From assembly GCA_002973635.1 (NCBI GenBank), contig CP027224.1:3668501-3732500 (forward strand): a stretch of 64,000 bases of DNA, in the 5' to 3' direction. The translations under genes were made by a program, and so were the position numbers. Source of the DNA: Lysinibacillus sp. B2A1. GTDB lineage: Bacteria > Bacillota > Bacilli > Bacillales_A > Planococcaceae. Positions 17,382-26,441 of the stretch are shown piece by piece. The first letter of the stretch is position 1. Each line of letters starts with the position of its first letter. The notes under the pieces are model-generated. The model searched no databases, was not told where the DNA came from, and worked only from the letters and a program-made list of their open reading frames with translations.

Positions 17382-17972
17382 CTATTCCTCCTCATAGATT
17401 GAGGTAAATTCATACTCTCCATCTATTAGCTGTTGTAAATAGTCATCAAAGGATGGTGCAATAACCTCATAGCTATCTGGATCATGAACATATCGAACGA
17501 CCTGTCCTATCTGTCCACCATCATTGGGATGAAAATCTATATATAGGCTGGATGTACCGCCATTGTTCATACAATCCGCAAAGCCTAAATGCTTATCTAA
17601 TGGTATATGCATCTGTATTCTATCATCCACTTCAACATGCTCTAAAAAATCTCGATAACGCTCATAAATACTTTCACTATTCACTACTTGGGCATTTTTT
17701 ATCATTTGCTCAATAGACTTTAAATAATATGGATAATCACCTAGATCTGAGCCTAATACTAGTACACTAATCGTTGTTTCTCCATGCTTACAATAATAGG
17801 TTCCATTAATATCTTGCAGTAGTTTAATCAAAGATTTTGGACATCCTGGGAATATATCTAATAATGTTTGAATTTGAGAATCAGTTGCTCCTTTTGCTTG
17901 TTGCAGCTGGATTTGCTCCTCTTCAGGTAAGTATGCCATCAAGCCATTAAAATAAGTTGTAAAGAAACGCAT
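17382..17972 (-). CDS. SMI1/KNR4 (SUKH) family protein
   Basis: 196 aa with the SUKH pattern: FPGCPKSLIKLLQDINGTYY near the N-terminus, the central GDYPYYLKSI region, the strand IPLDKHLGFADCMNNGG, then YIDFHPNDGGQIGQVVRY. In bacteria SUKH proteins often act as immunity proteins against toxins, or as general binding modules. No toxin gene is adjacent, so function is open. GAGGAG precedes the ATG. Confidence 0.85.
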   Translation of the reverse strand: MRFFTTYFNGLMAYLPEEEQIQLQQAKGATDSQIQTLLDIFPGCPKSLIKLLQDINGTYYCKHGETTISVLVLGSDLGDYPYYLKSIEQMIKNAQVVNSESIYERYRDFLEHVEVDDRIQMHIPLDKHLGFADCMNNGGTSSLYIDFHPNDGGQIGQVVRYVHDPDSYEVIAPSFDDYLQQLIDGEYEFTSIYEEE

Positions 17973-18004
17973 TGAATTCTCCTCTTTCTAATTGTTATTG
18001 TATG

Positions 18005-18538
18005 TTAATCCATTAATTTACGCATAATAAAATCGGTATGTACGTCATTTCCAAATTGAAAATCATGGGTACTAAATCGAGAAAACCCTGTATTTTCATA
18101 AAATTGGATAGCTGATAAATTTTTCTCCCAAACACCTAGCCAGACAACCTTCTTATTTAGCTGCTGTGCCATTTCTAACGCTTTATTTATTAGTGCTTTT
18201 CCAAGTCCATAGCCTTGAAAGGATTGTCCTACATAGATACGTTCTATTTCAAGTGCCTGATCCCCAAGTGAATCTGATTGAGCATCGTCCACATTTATTT
18301 TTATATAGCCCGCCAATTCATCATTGAAATAGATAAAGTAAAAGCTAGTGGATACATTGGAAAGCTCCCTTTTTAGCTGATTTTTATTAAATGCTCGCTC
18401 TAAATTAGTGTTAATCGTATCCAGACTAATCATATGTCTAAATTGCTTATCATAATAGGTATCCATATAAGTGTATTTACTGATTTTTTGAAGATCATCT
18501 AGGTCTTCTAGTATACATTGTTTTAGCTGAATACTCAT
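18005..18538 (-). CDS. paiA: Polyamine N-acetyltransferase, PaiA-like
   Basis: 177 aa. Close to B. subtilis PaiA (recalled similarity) over its length: ERAFNKNQLKRELSN, FFYFIYFNDELAGYIKINVDD-like core, EIERIYVGQSFQGYGLGKAL as acetyl-CoA loop, and KVVWLGVWEKNLSAIQFYE. PaiA acetylates spermidine/spermine to limit polyamine toxicity. First gene of the acetyltransferase/SMI1 operon. The companion paiB is not present here. Confidence 0.85.
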   Translation of the reverse strand: MSIQLKQCILEDLDDLQKISKYTYMDTYYDKQFRHMISLDTINTNLERAFNKNQLKRELSNVSTSFYFIYFNDELAGYIKINVDDAQSDSLGDQALEIERIYVGQSFQGYGLGKALINKALEMAQQLNKKVVWLGVWEKNLSAIQFYENTGFSRFSTHDFQFGNDVHTDFIMRKLMD

Positions 18539-18808
18539 TGTAATACTCCTCTTTTTTCGTTATGTTTCATAACTCTATTGAGCTAATCGTAATAATTTGG
18601 AATTTTCTTTTAAACCATTGTAAAATACTCTATCAGCAAACACTATCAGAAATTTGAACTATTGATATGTGGGCTGTTTGATAAAATACAAGATTAAATG
18701 TTCAGAAGAAAACGAAACTAATTGAAGTCCTTCTTATTTTAAATATTTATTTCTACTAATCCTTAAAAATGCTACTATAAAAGTATTCAATTAAAAGGAG
18801 TTGTGCCA

Positions 18809-18874
18809 ATGAGTGCGGCAAGTGCAGTAGACGTTTTAGTTATTCAACAGATTAAACAAGGGATGTCATTTTAG
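18809..18874 (+). CDS. 21-codon ORF with a strong ribosome site
   Basis: AGGAG, 8 bases, ATG, then MSAASAVDVLVIQQIKQGM. It ends 29 bp before the next GNAT gene. It may be a leader peptide or the stub of a truncated gene. Only the ribosome site and position support it. Confidence 0.3.
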   Translation: MSAASAVDVLVIQQIKQGMSF

Positions 18875-18903
18875 CTGCAGCCCTTGAACAAGGGAGAACA
18901 CAA

Positions 18904-19452
18904 ATGGATCATTACATGAAAAACTTTCTTACAGGTCAAGCAATTATTTTACAGCAAATGACTTCGTCTGACTTAGAAGCATTTGTCAAAATTGAAAGTG
19001 AAAAAAAGTCGTTATTATTTGCTAATGACGAAATCCCCTTTCCAAAAACCTTCGAGGATCACTCATCATTCTTCCAAAGTATTAGTGCAAAGAAGGAAGA
19101 TTTTTTCTTCGGTATATTTGAAAAATATACAAATGAGCTTATTGGCACATGTGCTGTATTTTCAATTAATTGGCAAAACAGTACATGCTTTGTAGGCATT
19201 TCGATTGGCGAGCAATGGCAGGGTAAAGGACTTGGAACTGATGCTATGAAAACCCTTATCGATTTTATTTTTAATTACATTGCTATCAATAAAATTAAAC
19301 TACAGGTTTTCAGCTTTAATACAGCAGCTATTCGATCCTATGAAAAATGCGGCTTTTCAAAAGAAGGCATTTTGAGAAATGAGATTTTCCGATTCGGTAA
19401 GTTTTATGTTCTATTATTATTTGGTCTATTACGAAAAGAATGGAAACATTAA
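18904..19452 (+). CDS. GNAT-family N-acetyltransferase, RimJ/RimL-like
   Basis: 182 aa. The acetyl-CoA loop is GISIGEQWQGKGLGTDAMKT, and the RimJ/L-type C-terminus reads NTAAIRSYEKCGFSKEGILR. It may acetylate a protein N-terminus or a small amine. AAGGGAG precedes the ATG; a second ATG four codons in is possible. It is transcribed away from the acetyltransferase operon. Confidence 0.85.
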   Translation: MDHYMKNFLTGQAIILQQMTSSDLEAFVKIESEKKSLLFANDEIPFPKTFEDHSSFFQSISAKKEDFFFGIFEKYTNELIGTCAVFSINWQNSTCFVGISIGEQWQGKGLGTDAMKTLIDFIFNYIAINKIKLQVFSFNTAAIRSYEKCGFSKEGILRNEIFRFGKFYVLLLFGLLRKEWKH

Positions 19453-19462
19453 GATAAGTAAT

Positions 19463-19492
19463 AAACGCCCACAGCTGACAGAGTGGGCGTTT
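19463..19492 (+). terminator. Hairpin terminator after the GNAT gene
   Basis: AAACGCCCAC/GTGGGCGTTT perfect 10-bp stem. The T-tail is short (TTTACAT). Confidence 0.65.
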
Positions 19493-19499
19493 ACATATT

Positions 19500-20100
19500 T
19501 TGATTCATAAAAAGTTTAGCCTGATTGTGCATACATTCCTTCAAGATCTATCCAATTAATCAAGCATAAAGTGATTACGGCCGTTCAATTGCTCATTATC
19601 ATTATTGATCTTCCTCCTTGAAGACACCTTAAAATAGCCTCTATAAATTCGTCCACCTCTACTGACCTAAACACCGCCTTATTCATTTTATTACATCATT
19701 TCCTAAATAAATCTAAAATTTATCCGAATAATCGATAATCTCCTCAGTAAAAAACAACAAAGAGGTTTATTTGATAAAATGCGACAAGATACGAAATTCT
19801 AGAAAAATGAATGAATATTCCAAATATTCCAACTTGTAATCTCAATAGTAAAAAAGATACAAAATCAGTTAAACGAAATCTAAATATTTTCTAAAAAGTC
19901 ATAGAAACCAAACCTTGACTTCTTTGGATTCAAGGTCTTAAATTTTAAGCATATAACAATTAAAGTAAATTAAAATAGGCGAAAAGATTTAGTGGAAAAT
20001 TTTAGTTTTTCAATCTTCTCTGAGAATTAAGACGCTCTTCTATGACTAAATTACGAATTTAGCACACTAAACACAATATGACATATTTTTTATTTTAGGT
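19500..20100. other. AT-rich intergenic stretch
   Basis: No convincing gene. On the minus strand near 19590-19692 a 33-codon frame (MNKAVFRSVEVDEFIEAILR...) has only a weak ribosome site and could be a gene fragment. The remainder shows no clear structure. Confidence 0.3.
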
Positions 20101-20108
20101 GGTATACA

Positions 20109-20168
20109 ATGAGAAAGTTGAATCGAGGTCATATAGATTTTATGACAAGAAAATGGAGAAAAAATTAG
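20109..20168 (+). CDS. 19-codon ORF upstream of the Spo0E-like gene
   Basis: AGGTGG then ATG. The product MRKLNRGHIDFMTRKWRKN is strongly basic. Its stop codon immediately precedes the AGGAGG of the Spo0E-like gene, so it could couple translation. Weakly supported. Confidence 0.3.
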   Translation: MRKLNRGHIDFMTRKWRKN

Positions 20169-20180
20169 GAGGAAAGTATC

Positions 20181-20351
20181 TTGGTACAATTATCGCTTAA
20201 ACAATTCTTGAAGGTGAAAATCGAAATGAAGAGAAGAACTATGTATAGAAAGGCAAAGGATCTAGGTTTCACCCATCCTATTGTGGTTGATTGTAGTCAA
20301 GAATTGGATGTATTATTAAATAGATATTCAAAACAGGCGCAAGTTTCCTAA
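20181..20351 (+). CDS. Spo0E-family aspartyl-phosphate phosphatase
   Basis: A 56-aa protein starting at TTG, 8 bases after AGGAGG. The C-terminal half carries the Spo0E signature: a hydrophobic helix, then GFTHPIVVDCSQELDVLLNR, with SQELD the catalytic/Mg-binding motif. Family members dephosphorylate Spo0A~P and delay sporulation. It is short and non-ATG, so easily missed. No neighbouring sporulation gene. Confidence 0.8.
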   Translation: MVQLSLKQFLKVKIEMKRRTMYRKAKDLGFTHPIVVDCSQELDVLLNRYSKQAQVS

Positions 20352-20490
20352 CCAACATTATAAAAAAACCCAAGTTATTAACCTGTATTAGGTTCCCTTT
20401 GTAAAGTTCAATCCAAATCCTGCTGTTATTGTCATGATACGTATACATAACATGTAATTGGGAAAACTAAATTATAAAGGAGGCCAAAAG

Positions 20491-20964
20491 ATGCAGGTAT
20501 TGTTCATGTCATTGATGTTTGTTTCAAGCTTTTTACTACAGCAGCCTCAACAATCAGTAGAAAACACAGCACCCACACTCTGTACACCTATTGTAGCTAC
20601 TTCCTATAAGTATCCAAATAATCAGTATCAGTCATTTCAAAATGAGGACGAGTTTTATCAAAAAATTATTCCGACACTATATGAGGAATATTCTGATGCT
20701 AGCTTGAACATTCGTCAAAAGATACCCTTTAAAGACATACCAAAGGCTGAAGAAACATTTCATTTAAAAACCAATTTCATAGGTGAAAAAATAGACCTCA
20801 CTCAACATACTTTTATTCATCCCAATCGACAAGTATATTTTTTAGCCTCCTTTAAACAAACTGAACAAGAGAGCTATCATAAATATTTTGTCATCGATAC
20901 TGAGACACAAACCATTTTATTAGGAAACAGCCATTACAATCAAAACAATCATATTGTTCCATAA
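20491..20964 (+). CDS. Small secreted or anchored protein of unknown function
   Basis: 157 aa. A hydrophobic N-terminus (QVLFMSLMFVSSFLLQQ) reads as signal peptide; the rest is hydrophilic, rich in Tyr, Gln and Asn. AAGGAGG precedes the chosen ATG by 7 bases; a longer frame would need a start without a ribosome site. No family recognised. Confidence 0.7.
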   Translation: MQVLFMSLMFVSSFLLQQPQQSVENTAPTLCTPIVATSYKYPNNQYQSFQNEDEFYQKIIPTLYEEYSDASLNIRQKIPFKDIPKAEETFHLKTNFIGEKIDLTQHTFIHPNRQVYFLASFKQTEQESYHKYFVIDTETQTILLGNSHYNQNNHIVP

Positions 20965-21129
20965 TTTCAATTACTCGTCATTTATTTCATTGTATGCTTG
21001 AAAGTGATGAAATAGTAGCAAAGATGATGAAATAATGGAATTATTTAAGTAAATTCTGAAAATATTTTTAACAAAAAATTCAAATTTTCCCGCTTTAAAA
21101 TTGCTCTCAGACACAAACCCTTGGTCATG

Positions 21130-21194
21130 TGTTAGCTCGACTCTAAGCCCAGTGATCGAATTGATTCATGAGAACTGCCTAGAAGTCGAGCTAC
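21130..21194. repeat. Long imperfect inverted repeat downstream of thrS
   Basis: TAGCTCGACT and AGTCGAGCTA arms extend into further pairing (CTAAGC/GCCTAG) around a loop of about 25 bases. It lacks a T-tail, so it is not an ordinary terminator. It may be a small repeat element or an RNA 3'-end structure of thrS. Confidence 0.5.
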
Positions 21195-21215
21195 ACCTTT
21201 AAAATATGGATTTTA

Positions 21216-23129
21216 TCATATTGCTTTTTGTTTTATCGCTTGCTTGATATTCTCCACAAATTGTGACAATGGCATTTCATGTAAGGATTGCTCGCCATGT
21301 TTACGAATAGTCACATACTGTTGATCCTTTTCACGATCACCTAGTACTAAAATATATGGTATCTTCTTCATTTGCGCCTCACGAATTTTCTTACCAAGCT
21401 TTTCTGAACGATTATCAACCCCCACACGAATCTGTTCATTTTGTAACGCCTTCACTACTTGCTGAACATATTCTTGGTGTTGATCTGCAACTCCGATAAT
21501 TTGTACCTGCTTCGGTGCAAGCCATGTAGGGAACACACCACCGAAATGCTCAATTAATATTCCTAAAAAACGATCAATTGAGCCAAATACAGCCCGATGA
21601 ATAACCACTGGTCTTACTTTTTCATTATGTTCATTGATATACGTTAAATCAAATTTCTCAGGTAGTTGGAAATCGAGCTGAACTGTTGCACATTGATGAC
21701 TGCGATGAATAGCATCTTTAATATGAATATCAATCTTTGGTCCATAAAACGCACCATCGCCTTCATTAATTGTAAATGGCAAGCCTAAGTGCTTAAGTAC
21801 GTTTTCTAGTGCTGCTTCCGCTTGATCCCATAGCTCTAAATCACCCATATAATCAGCAGGACGTGTGGATAATTCAATGTCATACTGGAAGCCAAAAACC
21901 TGATATACCTCATCAATAATTTTTAGAGCCAGTGCAATTTCTTTCTCGATTTGTTGTGGTGTGACAAAAATATGAGCATCATCCTGGCAAAAAGTACGCA
22001 CCCGTAAAAGTCCATTTAATGCACCACTAAATTCATGTCGATGCACCTGACCAAATTCAGCCATACGAATTGGTAAGTCTCTATATGAATGTAATTCATT
22101 TTTAAAAATCAGCATGTGACCGGGACAATTCATAGGCTTTAGCGCGAAGCTCTGGTCATCTACATGTGTAAAATACATATTGTCCTTATAGTGATCCCAG
22201 TGCCCTGACTGCTCCCAAAGACGTTGATTCATCATCAATGGTGTCCGTACTTCATGATAATCATATTTCGCTTGCAATTGTCGTAAATAAGACTCTAGCT
22301 CATTGCGAATAATTTGACCATTTGCTAAATAAAACGGCATGCCAGGTGCTTCCTCTGAAAACATAAATAGTTCCAGCTCTTTTCCTAACTTGCGATGGTT
22401 TCGCTTCTCTGCTTCTTCTAAAAAAACAAAGTATTGCGCTAATTCTTCTTTTGAGGCAAACGCAACACCATATATACGCTGAAGCATCTGATTTTTACTA
22501 TCACCACGCCAATACGCACCAGATACATGCATTAATTTAAAGTGCTTTAATTTACCTGTAGAAGGTACGTGTGGTCCACGACATAAATCATAAAATTCTC
22601 CCTGCTCATAAACCGTCACTTTTTCATGCTCAGGAATATCCGCTAATAGCTCTAGCTTTAATGCATCATGGGCAAATAGCTGCTGTGCCTCATTGCGTGT
22701 AACCTCTCTTCGTAGTATTGGACTATTTTCTTGTACAATTTGCTTCATCATTTTTTCAATTTGTAATAAATCATCCGGCACAAGTGGATGGGCTAGATCA
22801 ATATCATAATAAAACCCATTGTCAATGACAGGGCCGATGCCAAAGCGAGCATCTGGATACAGACGCTTCACGGCTTGAGCTAACAAATGAGCTGTTGAAT
22901 GACGAATTACCTGAACACCTTCCTTTGAGCTAGCATCATAGAGGGCGATTTGTGTATCTTCCACAATTGGGCGCGTCAAATCAATGATGGTTCCGTTAGC
23001 ACTCCCTACAATTGCTTTTTTATGTAAAGCTGGGCTTATTGTTTGTGCAATTTCGGTTAGTGTTACACCCTTTGTAAATACTTGCTGTTGACCATCTGGA
23101 AATTGAATGTTAATAACTTGATTTGACAT
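21216..23129 (-). CDS. thrS: Threonyl-tRNA synthetase
   Basis: 637-aa class II synthetase: TGS domain (about 1-64), the editing/SAD domain with HSTAHLLAQAVKRLYP and the zinc-type YDLCRGPHVPSTG, the catalytic core (motif 2 MAEFGQVHRHEFSGALNGLLRVRTFCQDD, zinc ligand Cys in MNCPGHMLIF, motif 3 RAVFGSIDRFLGILIEHFGG shown in parts), and the anticodon domain from FPTWLAPKQV. It charges tRNA-Thr. AGGGAG precedes the ATG. Its T-box leader lies 1.8 kb upstream beyond an inserted IS110 element. Confidence 0.97.
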   Translation of the reverse strand: MSNQVINIQFPDGQQQVFTKGVTLTEIAQTISPALHKKAIVGSANGTIIDLTRPIVEDTQIALYDASSKEGVQVIRHSTAHLLAQAVKRLYPDARFGIGPVIDNGFYYDIDLAHPLVPDDLLQIEKMMKQIVQENSPILRREVTRNEAQQLFAHDALKLELLADIPEHEKVTVYEQGEFYDLCRGPHVPSTGKLKHFKLMHVSGAYWRGDSKNQMLQRIYGVAFASKEELAQYFVFLEEAEKRNHRKLGKELELFMFSEEAPGMPFYLANGQIIRNELESYLRQLQAKYDYHEVRTPLMMNQRLWEQSGHWDHYKDNMYFTHVDDQSFALKPMNCPGHMLIFKNELHSYRDLPIRMAEFGQVHRHEFSGALNGLLRVRTFCQDDAHIFVTPQQIEKEIALALKIIDEVYQVFGFQYDIELSTRPADYMGDLELWDQAEAALENVLKHLGLPFTINEGDGAFYGPKIDIHIKDAIHRSHQCATVQLDFQLPEKFDLTYINEHNEKVRPVVIHRAVFGSIDRFLGILIEHFGGVFPTWLAPKQVQIIGVADQHQEYVQQVVKALQNEQIRVGVDNRSEKLGKKIREAQMKKIPYILVLGDREKDQQYVTIRKHGEQSLHEMPLSQFVENIKQAIKQKAI

Positions 23130-23229
23130 ATTCTCTACTCCCTCTATAAATGTTGATATATCAACGGTTCGACCCGTTCTTAAAGTGGTGAAAATATTTT
23201 TTTACCACTTAGTACATATAGTCTTTTCT

Positions 23230-24945
23230 AGTTCTTCAATTCATTGTCATTTGGTGAGTACGCTTCGCTAAAGATAATTGGATAAAATTAACTTTCACCT
23301 CCACTATGTGATGCACTAATGGATCTCTGCGATGCTTATGACGACGTACCCTCCCATGTCTCTTGGCGTCCTTGCGCATACATTCCTTCGTTCGGTCTAT
23401 TCATAAGGCAGAGGCTGGCGATGCTCCTTTAGGGACTCGTGGTCTTTCGTGATAAATAATGCCGGCTTCTCCGTGTCATCCTTCTGCTGTAGGTCAAGCT
23501 TTGGTTTTGCTTAGGCCGCCTCTTGGAGACAATAAAGGTCTTTCATCATCTGTAGCTTATCAAACTGTACCTTCTTCTTGCACAAGGCATGTAAAATCTT
23601 CAGTAACTTTCCACAGAGCACGACAATCGATTGCTTCTTACGAAGGGGATTGACGGTGCGTGTAGTGTAGTATTCATGTAATTGCTTAAAGGCTTCATTA
23701 TGACGAATTAACGGGATCATCACACGGAATAAAAGAGCTCGAAGTTTTCTTCTACCACGCTTAGAAATCCGTTTTTGTCCTTTATGCTGTCCAGAAGAGT
23801 TTTCACGTAATGTGAGTCCCGCTAGTTTGATTAATTGGCGTGGATGCTCATATTGTGTAAGAGAACCAACTTCGGAAAGCAGCTCGACAATTGTTACGTC
23901 GCCGATGCCTGGAACAGAACTTAAGTATTCATAGTCTGTCATTTCTTTCGATAGTTCGATTAACTGTTCAGTGAGGGTGTCTAATTGGTGTTGCATCAAT
24001 TTGTACTGATCTAGGAGTGTGGCGATTTCTATTCGTGCCATCACTAAGCCTTCTGTCAGTCCAATTGAGCTTTGTGCCACCTCGACTAATTGTTTTGCCT
24101 TTGGTAGCTGTGGACTTTTCATCCCATCTACTTGGCGGTATAAAAATAGTAATTCTTCTGGCGTTTTCCCTTGAATATCCATTGGCAGTGGTGTCTTTTC
24201 AAGCGCCGCATAAGCCATTTTCCCGAAGTTTTTAAATACCTGTGTAAACTCAGGAAAAAAGCGATCTAACCAACGGATCATTCGATTTTGTAGGGCATTT
24301 ACATCTTCTTGGATTTTGGCACGCAAAGTTGCGCCATTACGCAATTCAGCTTCCACGCCTTCTAGAATACGTGGGTAACTAAATCGTCCATCACGCATTA
24401 AACGTGCAATGACGAGCGCATCCTTTTGGTCGTTCTTTGTTTGAAGATTGTCATCTAACTCTTTGGAACGATTGACATGATGAGGATTTACCATGATAAA
24501 CGGTATCCCATGTGCACGAAGATAAGCAGCGAGATTCATCCAGTAATGACCAGTAGGTTCAAAACCAACTAACACATCACTTTTTTCATGCGTAGCACGT
24601 AAAGCCAGTAATCTTTCATAAAAAGCATCGAAACCTTCTCTTGTTTGCGAGAAAGGGAACGATTTTTGGAGCACGCGTCCTCTTTCATCAACCGCGCATG
24701 CATAATGTGTACGCTTGGCAATGTCGATACCGATGACGAGTGTTTTTTCAGAGACTTGATTAATCTTTTGGTTCGTATTAGAATTCATAATTGGAGTCCT
24801 CCTATGTGATGATGAGTCAATTTCCCGTTGACACTCATGCATCATACAAGAGGGCTTTTTCTTTTTCAAGCCCTTGAAAATCCTTCTAACAGGAATGCTC
24901 CTTTTTTGAATAATCAGGTCCGAAAAAACACTGATTAAAAAATAA
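23230..24945 (-). mobile_element. IS110-family element inserted between the T-box leader and thrS
   Basis: The body is a complete IS110 transposase gene with non-coding ends of about 150 bp upstream and 280 bp downstream. IS110 elements lack clear terminal repeats and usually make no target duplication, so the ends given are approximate: the left end is placed just after the T-box terminator and the right end before the thrS ribosome site. The upstream end contains an AGGGCTT/AAGCCCT hairpin. Confidence 0.75.
23511..24788 (-). CDS. IS110-family transposase (DEDD recombinase)
   Basis: 425 aa. The N-terminal RuvC-like DEDD domain begins VIGIDIAKRTHYACAVDERG, with further acidic residues in VGFEPTGHYW and KNDQKDALVIARLM. 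The C-terminal Transposase_20 domain has VPGIGDVTIVELLSEVG and the SSGQHKGQKRISKRG block holding the catalytic serine. ATG is chosen behind AGGAGGACTCC; an in-frame extension runs back through the T-box sequence and is spurious. The gene is intact. Confidence 0.93.
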   Translation of the reverse strand: MNSNTNQKINQVSEKTLVIGIDIAKRTHYACAVDERGRVLQKSFPFSQTREGFDAFYERLLALRATHEKSDVLVGFEPTGHYWMNLAAYLRAHGIPFIMVNPHHVNRSKELDDNLQTKNDQKDALVIARLMRDGRFSYPRILEGVEAELRNGATLRAKIQEDVNALQNRMIRWLDRFFPEFTQVFKNFGKMAYAALEKTPLPMDIQGKTPEELLFLYRQVDGMKSPQLPKAKQLVEVAQSSIGLTEGLVMARIEIATLLDQYKLMQHQLDTLTEQLIELSKEMTDYEYLSSVPGIGDVTIVELLSEVGSLTQYEHPRQLIKLAGLTLRENSSGQHKGQKRISKRGRRKLRALLFRVMIPLIRHNEAFKQLHEYYTTRTVNPLRKKQSIVVLCGKLLKILHALCKKKVQFDKLQMMKDLYCLQEAA

Positions 24946-25200
24946 AAAAACACATATCCGCCCCATAAAGGGACGAGTATGTGTTGATTACCCGTGGTTC
25001 CACCCAAATTCCCACTAGATTTGCTAGTGGCTCATTGATTTGCAGTAACGTTGCAATAACGGTGCAAGTTTCCAAGCACGGCTCAAAGGTAGTAAGAGGT
25101 GATTGCTGCATTAGGAAGCTTTCAGCAAATGCCTCCCTCTCTGTTAATCGCTACTCAACTCTCGTGTCCTTTTCATCGCCTATTTCATTGATTGATGAAA
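24945..25200 (-). promoter_or_regulatory. T-box leader, probably Thr-specific
   Basis: The minus strand shows the T-box core GGGTGGAACCACGG (24991-25005), then a terminator whose 5' arm competes with it (ACACATACTCGTCCC/GGGGCGGATATGTGT, 24950-24984) and a TTTTTTT run. Stem I elements lie upstream, including GATGAAAAGGACACGAG and an AGTA-type loop, and ACC at 25088-25090 is a candidate Thr specifier. Uncharged tRNA-Thr would permit read-through toward the transposase and thrS. Confidence 0.88.
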
Positions 25201-25209
25201 TTGTTAACT

Positions 25210-25239
25210 ACTATAATCGAACATTGTATAACTTGTCAA
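25210..25239 (-). promoter_or_regulatory. Sigma-A promoter of the T-box leader
   Basis: TTGACA, 17-18 bases, TATAGT/TTATAG on the minus strand immediately upstream of the T-box. Confidence 0.7.
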
Positions 25240-25270
25240 TATTTGAAAAAAATATTTTGCAACAACATTT

Positions 25271-25507
25271 TCAAATCCTTGTTGCTGTTGGTAAAGGATA
25301 ATCTGGTCTTTGTACGCAGAAATAGCAATGTGGATCACTGCATTTTTCTTCTTGCCATTCATTGCAATTAGCACAAAAATAGGCATCAAAGGAGTCATCA
25401 TAAATAGTATAACTTTGACATCTTGTGCACTTTTTTGATTTATCAATAAATCCACTTATCTCTAGTCCATTAATAACAACAACACATTCAAGTTCTTCTA
25501 TTCGCAC
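25271..25507 (-). CDS. Small zinc-ribbon-like protein, 78 aa
   Basis: Cysteine-rich: CTRC, then FCANC, then CSDPHCYFCVQRP, arranged as two or three zinc-binding knuckles. Such ribbons bind metal and often nucleic acid or protein. GTG start with AGGAGA upstream. No family name recognised. It lies between the T-box promoter and the amj-like gene. Confidence 0.65.
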   Translation of the reverse strand: MRIEELECVVVINGLEISGFIDKSKKCTRCQSYTIYDDSFDAYFCANCNEWQEEKCSDPHCYFCVQRPDYPLPTATRI

Positions 25508-25625
25508 CCGTCTTTTCTCCTGTTTTTCAATCCGTCTTGATGGAACTATTATTGAAATTGAATCCCTTTTTTCTGTAAAGTCTAGTTTTCCTCTTATGGG
25601 TGAGCATAAATTTTCTCTAAAGAAA

Positions 25626-26441
25626 TCATGTCATAAATTTTGTAAACCATGCGATATATTTTGCTCCTGGAATAAATAGGAGCTGTGCCAAAACTGTTCC
25701 TAATAATCTTGAACCCATCATCATTACAGAAGCTCGTTTAAGGCTTAAATAACTGCCTCTTTGATTGATAACATCGTCTGCAAGAATAGAAATCTTAGGG
25801 TCAATAAAAATAATTAACAAGATTGTTGCCACACCATTAATTAACCCTGAGGCCATCATAGCTGTTGCACCTCTTTCTGGAGCTAATAAGGCAGCATATA
25901 GAGCAGACAGAACCCCAATTGTATAGATTGCAGTAATTAGTACATTGATAATAAATAGTTTTAAGGGGATATCACGCCAACTAATCCCTTTCAAGTATGC
26001 AAAACTTGGCATATGAATATGTTTGAAGCCTCTTTTGATATACTCCATTTTCAAGCTTTTCTTAAATAATGCTGGAATGGAGCCCCTTTCCTCCGATAAA
26101 TGGATAATGGCTCTTGAAAATATAGCCACAAATGTAGGTAAAAGTAGTATGCCTACTAATGTACCTAGTGAAGCAAAGCCTATAATTACTCGGAATTGCT
26201 GCTCAACGAAGGCTAACGCGTTTACCTCTGGTGCTGTATCAATTAAACTACCAGTAAAAGGCTGCTGCATCATATTCGCCAGTCTGGACACCATAACCAT
26301 GACATTAAATAAGGATAGGGCTGAAGCTAACAATTTTACTCGCGCACCTGACAATCTAACTGCATAGGCAAGTGTTTCAATCGAATGAATAATAAGTACA
26401 AATAATGCGATAACAATCAATTTACCAGTTAAAATGTCCAA
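25626..26441 (-). CDS. amj: Alternate lipid II flippase, Amj family
   Basis: 271 aa with six or more membrane helices. The N-terminal stretch HSIETLAYAVRLSGARVKLL and the conserved LSLFNVMVMVSRLANMMQQP match Amj (YdaH) of B. subtilis from memory. Amj moves lipid II across the membrane and substitutes for MurJ under envelope stress. Length equals the family's. TTG start with GAAGG upstream. No envelope genes adjacent. Confidence 0.88.
   Translation of the reverse strand: MDILTGKLIVIALFVLIIHSIETLAYAVRLSGARVKLLASALSLFNVMVMVSRLANMMQQPFTGSLIDTAPEVNALAFVEQQFRVIIGFASLGTLVGILLLPTFVAIFSRAIIHLSEERGSIPALFKKSLKMEYIKRGFKHIHMPSFAYLKGISWRDIPLKLFIINVLITAIYTIGVLSALYAALLAPERGATAMMASGLINGVATILLIIFIDPKISILADDVINQRGSYLSLKRASVMMMGSRLLGTVLAQLLFIPGAKYIAWFTKFMT

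Noticed and set aside
24788..25007. N-terminal 73-residue extension of the IS110 transposase
   Set aside because: It is a translation of T-box and IS end sequence; the ATG behind AGGAGG gives the family N-terminus.
25204..25455. Overlapping ORF in another frame of the zinc-ribbon gene
   Set aside because: The zinc-ribbon frame has the cysteine pattern and a ribosome site; this one has neither.
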